A DNA stretch of 11,994 nt from Cruorifilaria tuberocauda (Eukaryota; Nematoda; Chromadorea; Rhabditida; Onchocercidae): NCBI GenBank assembly GCA_013365365.1, contig JABVXU010001019.1, positions 1 through 11,994 of the forward strand. The letters are read 5' to 3'. A program made the translations under genes and the position numbers. The notes under the pieces were generated by a model. The model did no database searches and was not told where the DNA came from. It worked only from the letters and a program-made list of their open reading frames with translations. Every line of letters begins with the position of its first letter. Within the stretch, counting starts at the first letter, position 1. Of the stretch, positions 1 to 7,900 are shown piece after piece.

Positions 1-555
1 TATTATTACTTATCATTATTATTATATTGTTATATTATTAGTTATGTAATTATATCATTATATTATATCACTCCATTATATTATTTATATTATTATTAAG
101 TAATAGATTTTTTTTCCAAGTGCTAGTAACTTACTTTACTTATATCCATGTAGCATTTATAACTTTATCTGTTATCAATCATTTATCAGTGAAAAAGTTA
201 AAAAAAAATTGGATAAAATTGATGTTTAGATTAAAAGGATCTATTTTAATCCCTCAATTACCATCATATTTGATAAAACATTAATCGTTTCCATTTAACT
301 TAAGCTAAACTTCAGGATTAAATAATTGATTAAAATATGATAATTTATCTTTTAACAAATGATTAAAGAATTACTAAAAATTTATTTTACTTTTCTTTTT
401 TCACCCAATAAAGTTAAATTCTAGATAGAACTTGATCTATCTATCAATATTCTAAGCATATTTTAAGTATCAGTACAATTAGCATCCCTAAATAGCTTTA
501 TTTTACTAGTTGCAATTATCAAACTGTAATTTGTTTTTTGTGAATTAAAAAAAAA
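1..555. other. A+T-rich intergenic DNA, no gene seen
   Basis: The left edge is a short TAT/ATT-type simple-sequence patch (about 1-100), followed by unremarkable A+T-rich DNA with stops in all frames. A GATA-type 8-mer TTATCAGT lies at 183-190. I see no splice-bounded open frame and no RNA gene signature. Confidence 0.6.
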
Positions 556-790
556 ATCCCCACATCTGATAAAGACTGTTACGTCTCGTCCGTTTACAAT
601 TAATGGCATTTTTCAATAAACCGGTCCCTGCACCCCGCACCTGACATCTCCCGTATCCCCGCATCGTTTTCCATTCCGCATTCACACTGTACTGTTTTTC
701 TGCTGCTCTTACAATCTTGTTTACTTTCATGTATGCATGGGTTTATATCATTGTTACGTCGTTTACGCTTCTTACCTCTTCCTATATTCT
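556..790. other. GC- and CpG-richer island, possible promoter or lost exon
   Basis: This stretch is clearly richer in G+C and CpG than its surroundings, with clusters such as ACGTCTCGTCCG, CCCCGCACC and CCCCGCATCG. The 7-mer GTTACGT occurs at both ends (579-585 and 753-759). On the minus strand a 61-codon ATG frame (730 down to 545) crosses it, and on the plus strand a 22-codon hydrophobic frame runs 729-797. Neither has flanking splice sites or recognisable homology. It could be a promoter or 5' exon of an unseen gene, an old coding remnant, or a conserved regulatory element. The composition is seen directly; the function is unknown. Confidence 0.35.
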
Positions 791-1212
791 TTTATAAGTT
801 GCCTAAGGCAAAATAAGAAAAAAACGAAATAATATATTTACCACAGTTAAATGCCTTTTTTCAGTCTTTTTTTTGTTTCATGGAAATAAATGGAAATTAT
901 TAGCTTAGAAGGGATTTTGCATTTTTTCTTTAGTTACTTTTATCATATTTTTGTTGTAAATATCGTAATACTAAACCTAAAGTAATCTATAGCATTTCTT
1001 ATCAAGAACATTTATTTCTGCGATACGATACCTTCGTTATAATACTTTTTGTGAATAATTAATTAAGCTATTTAATTAGCAAAGAATATTTGATACGTAT
1101 TTCTACGTGTATATGAGGACGCATGGATACAATTTTTTGTTTACATAATTGTATGTTGTCTAACAAAATCTTTTATCATTTACTAATCGCACATATTTGC
1201 CGTAAGGATTAA
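791..1212. other. Intergenic DNA, no gene seen
   Basis: A+T-rich sequence with T-runs and stops in every frame. A short imperfect inverted repeat, TAATTAAGC followed by ATTTAATTAGC, lies near 1058-1080. I see nothing else. Confidence 0.55.
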
Positions 1213-1405
1213 TCTAATAATAATAAACAGTAATAACCATAGCAATAGCAATAATAATAAACGACAAACCGTAATGATAAATAACGATAATGAATAACGA
1301 TCAATAATCAATGATAACAAATAGGAAATAATAAATAATAGTTACAATAGTGATAACAACAACATAATAATAATAATAATAACAATAATAATAATAATAA
1401 TAATG

Positions 1406-1460
<55 letters not shown>

Positions 1461-1905
1461 ATAATACATAATAATAAAGAAATAAATAATAATAAACGAA
1501 TAATAATAATGACAGTAATAAATGATAATAACATAATGAGCAATAATAAAAATAATTATAAATGATAATAACAAATAAAATAAATAAAAATCAATAATAT
1601 TAATAGAATAAAGATAAATAATAATTGAATAATGATAAGCAGTAATGATCATAATAATAATAATAAATAATAATTAACATTAATAATGAGCAATAATAAC
1701 AATAGTAATAAGTGAAATACTATAATAATAATAAAAGACAATAATAACAGTGATAAATAAAGTAAATAATAATGACAGTAGTAAATAATAGTAATAATAT
1801 AAATAAAATAGCAATAAATAAATAATACTTAATATTAATAACAATTATATTAATAACAAATATAATAACAATAATAGGATAGCGGCATTAGTGATAATAA
1901 TAATG
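1213..1905. repeat. Long decayed AAT/ATA trinucleotide microsatellite
   Basis: About 0.7 kb of sequence built on AAT/ATA triplets, interrupted by GATAA, ACAAT, AGTAAT and CGATAA variants. The purest run is an uninterrupted ATA/AAT tract at about 1406-1458, within a nearly pure block at 1362-1459. A is strongly preferred over T on the + strand. Long minus-strand open frames here translate to poly-Tyr and poly-Leu, which is only the reading of the repeat and not a gene. Confidence 0.9.
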
Positions 1906-2319
1906 AAAAAATATCGAATTCATGAAAAACAGTTTATTATCTGTTGTTTAATGAAAATTTCGTTTAAAACGAATTAGAATTTATGGCGCATTTTTAACCT
2001 TCTAAAGGAATATTTATTATTGTTATTTAATTTCATGACTTTTCTTTTCATTACGTGAAATTACTCCTTTTTCTTAAGATTATGAACTATTTTTGAAGGT
2101 CTTTCTGAATTGGATCATTTGAATTTAGCATTAATAGGAAAAATAGTTTAAACGGTTTATTTATAATTATATTTTTGCTTATTATCCATAATTCAATTCA
2201 ATAATTTATACTAATTTATAGCTATGGAATTTTATCAAATCTTTAAAATTTTTAAATTTTAGATTCTATTTGCCTATTCCTTATTATTTAATTTCGTTTG
2301 AAAAACAATATATGTGTGT
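1906..2319. other. Intergenic DNA between two AAT patches, no gene seen
   Basis: Non-repetitive A+T-rich DNA separating the main microsatellite from a second AAT-like patch. It shows no coding signal and no recognisable regulatory element beyond T- and A-runs. Confidence 0.5.
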
Positions 2320-2560
2320 AATTAATGATAATAAATGGTGATAAATTATACATAATAACGATAATAATAATATGAATGGCAGTAATAAATAGTAGCAATA
2401 ATATTAATAAAATAATAATTATTAATAAATAACAACGATTAAGTTAATAGTAACAACTGAAATAATTAAAGTGAATAATTATTATAAATAATAAATCAAG
2501 GAATATTTCAACTACTTGTTATTTAATAATAATAAGCAATAATATTGAAAATGATATGGA
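2320..2560. repeat. Second AAT/ATA-like low-complexity patch
   Basis: A more degraded relative of the 1213-1905 tract: triplet-like AAT, ATA and GATAA strings with many substitutions (for example ATAACGATAATAATAATATG near 2352). The same A-over-T bias on the + strand suggests a common microsatellite origin. Confidence 0.7.
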
Positions 2561-3141
2561 AAGTGAAACATACTGAATGAATTAATTAATTATATGATTG
2601 ATAATTGTATGATATGATACTGTATGAATTATTGATTAGATTATTGAAATATGATCCTACAAATTAATGTTTGAGAATATTTGAAAGAGAATGAAGAAAA
2701 AAAAAGTTAAAGGATTAATTTCTTTTCTAATTGCATGATAACTTATAAGTTAGAAAATGTTAAATTCTACCTAAAAGTTAAATTGATATAAGGATAATGC
2801 AGATTAGATTTTAAGTTAATTTCAAGAACAATTTCCGGAACATTAAGTTTATTGAATGGAAAATTTGATAAGTGATTAGGTATTTTTGTGAAATGATTAG
2901 AAAATTCCGCTCTCGTCAAAGTTCACTTGCGTTAATGTCTTTTTTTGTCGTAAAAAATGAATTCATCCGTTTGAAACGAGAAAAAAAACGATTCATTTGG
3001 TAAAAATTGATTGAAAATACACAAAAATTCCAATCGTAGAACGAAGACGACCATTTCTTTTCGAAATATTTCAAAGAAAAAAAAACGAAAAATTAGTTTT
3101 AATTTTTAATTTATGTATTTGAATTTATGAAAATTATAATA
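2561..3141. other. Intergenic DNA, one doubtful small frame
   Basis: Mostly A+T-rich sequence. Bases 2890-3080 are less A+T-rich and carry a 36-codon ATG frame on the + strand (2893-3003) whose product would be basic, with MIRKFRSR at the start. It has no splice context and no recognisable homology, so I do not call it a gene. Confidence 0.4.
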
Positions 3142-3390
3142 AATTCATTTAAATTATTGATTGCTTTCTAGTTATCATATATACATATAAGTATTAATAA
3201 TAATAATCGATAACAATTTAATTTAAATTACTGATTGCTTTATAGTTGTTATCATATATTGATTTCTTTATATATGTAACCATTCAATAATAATAATCGA
3301 TAATAATTTCATTTGAATTATTGATTTCTTTATAATTTTCACCTAAATTATTGATTTCTGTATAATTATCTTATATAGATGTAAGCATCA
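3142..3390 (+). repeat. Diverged tandem repeat, 3 to 4 copies
   Basis: The core AATTCATTTAAATTATTGAT followed by TGCTTTCTAG returns with substitutions at about 3142, 3215 and 3305, and a truncated copy begins near 3336. The first two units are about 73 and 90 bases long. AATAATAATAATCGATAA is shared at the end of the first two copies. Unit length differs because of small insertions between copies. Confidence 0.75.
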
Positions 3391-4805
3391 TTTGATTTGA
3401 TTTACTTAAATCTTATTCAACTCTAAAGGAGAAAATATTTTTTTTTACACAATAGTAATTTGAAGGTATATTTACTTATTCATTTGTATGAAAGTATTTA
3501 CTCAAATAGTAATTTGAAAAAAAAAAATTTAGCTCTCAGTTATAATTAAATGAAATATAATTTTAATTAGTAGTTTGATTAATTGTTTTAATCATTGATA
3601 AGCGATTTTTGAGTGACCTTCATATTACAAAATTAAAATGAAAAACTTCGAAAAAATTTTTTTTTCCTTCAAATATTGTGCAAAGTTATGTGTACTTTCA
3701 CTGTTGAACAAATACCTTCTTAAGTATACTTATCTCAAATACTACTTTTATACTTGAGTACTACGTATTTTTTTTAATTAAGAGATTCTTTTAAAATTAC
3801 AATTCGACGTTTCAACGGTCAAATACTAATATAACTTGACATGAGATAGAAAGTACGTTAATTTTGAAATCTAAATTGATATCTTTACTCAATTACTTTA
3901 TCATAGTACTGAAATTTATCAAATAACATTCTTTTTTATGGTAGAAAAAGTAGCAATGAACTATTAATAGTATGGTATGACAAGTTTAGTTAATGAAATT
4001 TTAATAAAATTGATTCCTAAAATATTATTATTGTTTTGATTAAATGAATGATTAATTATCAGACCGAATAATTATATTACTTATTAATTTATTCAACAAT
4101 TAAATGCAATAACTAAAAAGATATATAAAAAGTTATTCAAAATATAAGAAATGGAAAATATGAGGTATAAAAATCCATTCAATTTATTATTAAACAGGTT
4201 AATTATCAGATCGAGTAATTATGCCATTTAATAATTAACTGAATAATTAAATAAATCAAATTATTCAATTTCAGGATAATTGAACTGATAAAAAAAAGGA
4301 ATTTTTAATTTAAAATAATTTCACTTTTTCATTAAAAAATTTTCACTCGATTATCGTTGTATTTTTAATATTATCTCAAATCAATTTACCATTTTTTATT
4401 TCTCTTTGCTGCGACAAATTCTTTTTGTAGCTTAAAATTTTTAGAGATTTTATCATAATTCTTGTTCAATTCGCTTCCTTTTAAACTATAAAATACAGAA
4501 AATTACAAGAAACTTTCATCAATTTTGATTTGATATTCTGATAAATTTTTATTGAAATTTTCTTGTAATTTATGGCCTAAAGAAGAATTATCAATCATTT
4601 ATTTGATCAATTTTGATAAAATTTTAGTTATTATTGAATAAAATATGAGGAAATAAAAATGGTTGATAACTGGTTAAAGATTGACAATGTTTAAAATTTG
4701 CCACTTTTTTCTTTCGGTTAACATATTTTGCAAATTAAACATTTAAAAGTAACTTAAAAATAGTTTAAGTAATTGGAATTTTAATGAAAATTATATTTAG
4801 CGTTT
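3391..4805. other. Upstream intergenic DNA with short local repeats
   Basis: No gene seen. Short structures include the direct repeat AATAGTAATTTGAA (3451-3464 and 3505-3518), the palindrome AAGTATACTT (3722-3731), a duplicated 24-mer (4052/4199), a GATA-type ACTGATAA (4284-4291) and a 13-base inverted repeat AAATTACAAGAAA/TTTCTTGTAATTT (4500-4512 and 4559-4571, separated by 46 bases). This stretch should include the proximal promoter of the 4850-8701 gene. Confidence 0.5.
4052..4222 (+). repeat. Duplicated 24-mer
   Basis: Two copies of a 24-base element, at 4052-4075 and 4199-4222, match at 22 of 24 positions. Both begin TTAATTATCAGA and end TAATTAT. The flanks are loosely similar (TTAATTTATTCAACAATTAA against TAATTAACTGAATAATTAA), so this may be an old tandem duplication of about 147 bases. 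Confidence 0.6.
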
Positions 4806-4814
4806 TATATAAAA
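4806..4814 (+). promoter_or_regulatory. TATA-like motif upstream of the four-helix gene
   Basis: TATATAAAA lies 36 bases before the start codon. If used, transcription would start near 4835-4845, almost at the ATG. The motif is close to background in DNA this rich in A+T, and it competes with the trans-splicing reading of the same stretch. Confidence 0.25.
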
Positions 4815-4832
4815 GATGAAATTAGGCAATTT

Positions 4833-4843
4833 GAAACTTGCAG
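4833..4843 (+). other. Possible spliced-leader trans-splice acceptor
   Basis: GAAACTTGCAG ends 6 bases before the ATG at 4850. Nematode mRNAs commonly receive a spliced leader at an acceptor placed a few bases before the start codon. No in-frame donor is seen just upstream that would make it a normal intron end, which favours trans-splicing. Transcript data would be needed to decide between this and the TATA-like model. Confidence 0.4.
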
Positions 4844-4849
4844 ATTATT

Positions 4850-4969
4850 ATGGAAGAGATAGATAAAGCATCGTTAGCTTCAACATCACCACGTTCAATT
4901 CATTCGTATCACCGCGGTAACGGTACATTACGTGGCGGTGGTATACAAAAAGTATATCATACTGGACCA
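4850..4969 (+). CDS. Exon 1 of the four-helix gene
   Basis: Forty codons from ATG (MEEIDKASLA...) to ...HTGP, followed by the donor GTTAGT at 4970 (phase 0). It encodes a Ser-, Gly- and His-rich cytosolic N-terminus. The ATG at 4816 is out of frame and closes quickly, which supports 4850 as the start. Confidence 0.75.
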
Positions 4970-7900
4970 GTTAGTTATTGAATTTTTAAGTAATTAATTT
5001 AACAAGTGTTTTGTTTTTTAAATACTTTATATAATTTTCTAAAATATCTTCGATAAAGTTATTTATCGAATTTGAATAATTAATTTTATAAACCTTTTGT
5101 TTTTTAAATATTTTGTATAATTTTTCAAATTTATTTATCAAATAAACGATAATTTTATCATCAGAAAATAACATTTAACGGTTAATAATTGAATTTTTAA
5201 TAATTAATTTAATAAATTTTTTTGTTTTTTGAAAATTCTAGAAAATTTTCTTAAAGTAACATGCATAAGTTAATTATCAAATTTTTAATAATTAATTTAA
5301 CAAATTTTATGTCTTTGAATATTTTATTTTAATTTCTTTATTAATATATTATAAATATATTATTTTAATTTTTTTATTAAATAAATAAAAATTTTATCAG
5401 TGAAAATAGCATGCACTAATTAATTATCAAATTTAATAAATATTTTGTTTTTGAAAATTTTTGCATAATTTTTTAAAATTGTTTATGAAATAAATGATAA
5501 TATTATCATGGTTTTTCAGACGTTCAAAGCATATAAACGAAAATTGGACCACCGATTGGGTTACTGTATCGTTGGTTGTCTGATAACAATTGCTATCGTT
5601 TTGACTATTTTCGGTTTATTCCATGAAACAGCACATGAAGAATTAACGCAATATATTCAATCAACACGTCAAATGATTATCAGTTCGATACCAACAACAG
5701 TGTCATCAACAAGTACCACTAGCAGTGCCACTTTAACAGAAGTTACTTCTAGCAACAACGGTGATCAGGCTGAAATGCTGCTTGATAGTAGTGCTGATGA
5801 TGATGATGACTGGTTGGATGGTAAAGTCAAAAATAAACTTTGAAATTTTCAATTTCAACAAAAAATATTTCACAAAAAAGAAACCTTAAATTCTTTTCCT
5901 TACTTTCTAACGGTAACATTCAAAATTCTTTGATAATTTTATTATTGAAATAATAAATTTAGCTTATAATTTATAATTTTTTAAACTTACAATTTTATAA
6001 TTTATTATTTAATTTACAATTTCTTTTTTATTTTGATTTGATTGAAATGAAATTTTTCGAAATATCACAGTCTTAAATAGATATAATGGAAAGTTTTCAT
6101 TATTTTATTGACGAAAAGAAAATAAGCGATCGATGAAGAAGTTTTCGTCAAGAAAAATGAGGAAATTATGCAAATTAAATGATTCTTATAATTTCAGATA
6201 CTATTCGTATTTATTGATTTATTTTTCCAGAAAATTTATTTGCTAATGAGACAGCATTACCGATGGAAATGATGACAGGAATATCGGATTTATTGGAGCA
6301 TGGAGATGATAATGTAGCAAAGGTGAAAATGCTTAGCATGCCGTATAATGAACCGGATACTTGTTACGGATCCGAGGATGTTGATAAGGATAAATGTTTG
6401 GTAGTTAGCGAACTTGATGAATACTACAACATATTACTCAAAGTATGATTTCATTTAAGATTATAAAGATTAATAAGCCTGAGATATGTAAGAAGGATGG
6501 ATAATTAATTAACTGATTTTCTCTTTTTGTTTTAAAATTTGAATTTTATATTTAAGCTTATTTTATTAGAAATTGTTAGATATTATCTGATACTTTTCGC
6601 ATTTTAAAGAATGCAACAGAGATAATGTTAGTGTTTTTTGAAAATATTTCCAATCATCAAATATATATTATTGATTATCGATTGATCAATAATCAATATT
6701 TATGTTATGTATATCATTATATACTTACACTATTTTACTTCTTGATAAATAATTCATTTGAATTATTTTAATTAATTAAGTAATGAATTTTCAGTCACAT
6801 ATAGCCCTATGGAATCTTACCACTGTAAATATTATTGTTGCATTATTTCTTTCACCATTTACATTTATATTCAATTCTGAAATTGCTAAGAATGGCTATT
6901 ACAAATTATTTTATCGTGTAAGTTTACAGTTTACAATTTATTTAAACTCTATTTCATACAACGAAATTAAACCTTCATGGTAAAATTTGTATAAAGTATA
7001 AATTAAATTATTTTGAATGGAATTAACCCATTTTTTGTCATGTTTTAATCTGAGTAACTTTTAGCTATTTCATCATTTCAGAATTCATAAGTTAAAGTAA
7101 TACCTATTATTGGTAGCTTATTTTTTTGCTAATAGTTAATTGAAATTCATCCATTTTTTGTCACGTTTTAATCTGAATAACTTTTAGCTAAAGCTGTAAT
7201 TGTTAGTTAATAGGTATTACTTTAAAATTAGGTATTACTTTAATTATTAATTCGAATTTTTTTCCTTCATTAAATTTCATCGATTTCAGGTTGTCTTATT
7301 TTTGGCACTATTCTTTATGGCTGCACAATTAATTATTTTAATTAACCCATTGTTGTGCAGCTCATTTATGTATCCAACTATTGTCGACAAACTTTTCATT
7401 GAAAAACTTCCGCGGTTGGTACTTTTAAGAAAAAACATGATGATAATATGATAATGATAAAATGATGATAACACGATTATCATATTATATTTATTATTAT
7501 ATTATTTGTTATCATATTATACTATTTATTATATATTATAAAAGTTATCATATTATCATAACCTGAATTGTTATTGCCCAAATATTTTCGAAAGTAATTG
7601 TTGGATTAAATTCGGAAATTACCGAAATTGTTCCAAATCCAATAAATAATTTTTATTGAAATTAATAGATATGCAAATTATCTTAATTAATTGATAATTC
7701 AAAGAAGTATTTTGATGAAATGTGAGAGAGCAAAAAAATGGAAATGAATTTGAATTGAATTTAAAACAATTCTCACGAAAAAAAATTCCTAAATTTAAAA
7801 CAGACTTTTTTAATTTTCATGAATTTAGAGAGAAAGAACTAACTGATAGAGTGGAATTTCGATTTGCTTGCCAGTTTGATTATATCAGCCAATTGGTTGA

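Noticed and set aside
545..730. 61-codon minus-strand frame in the GC-richer island
   Set aside because: It has more varied codons than most, but no homology, splice sites or neighbours support it. It is kept only as part of the island observation.
1301..1652. Long minus-strand frames reading as poly-Tyr and poly-Leu
   Set aside because: They are direct translations of the AAT/ATA microsatellite in two frames, with no codon variety or splice context.
4986..5174. 62-codon minus-strand frame inside intron 1
   Set aside because: It is Lys/Ile/Asn-rich, overlaps the tandem repeats of the intron and is antisense to a well-supported gene.
7286..7483. 65-codon minus-strand frame across exon 5
   Set aside because: It is antisense to a coding exon whose + strand reading is hydrophobic, in phase with its neighbours and spliced.
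7722..7828. Upstream extension of exon 6
   Set aside because: The frame is open, but the only in-phase acceptor is GAGAG at 7730 with no T-rich tract, and it would need the alternative donor at 7419. The encoded stretch is lysine- and asparagine-rich like intron sequence.
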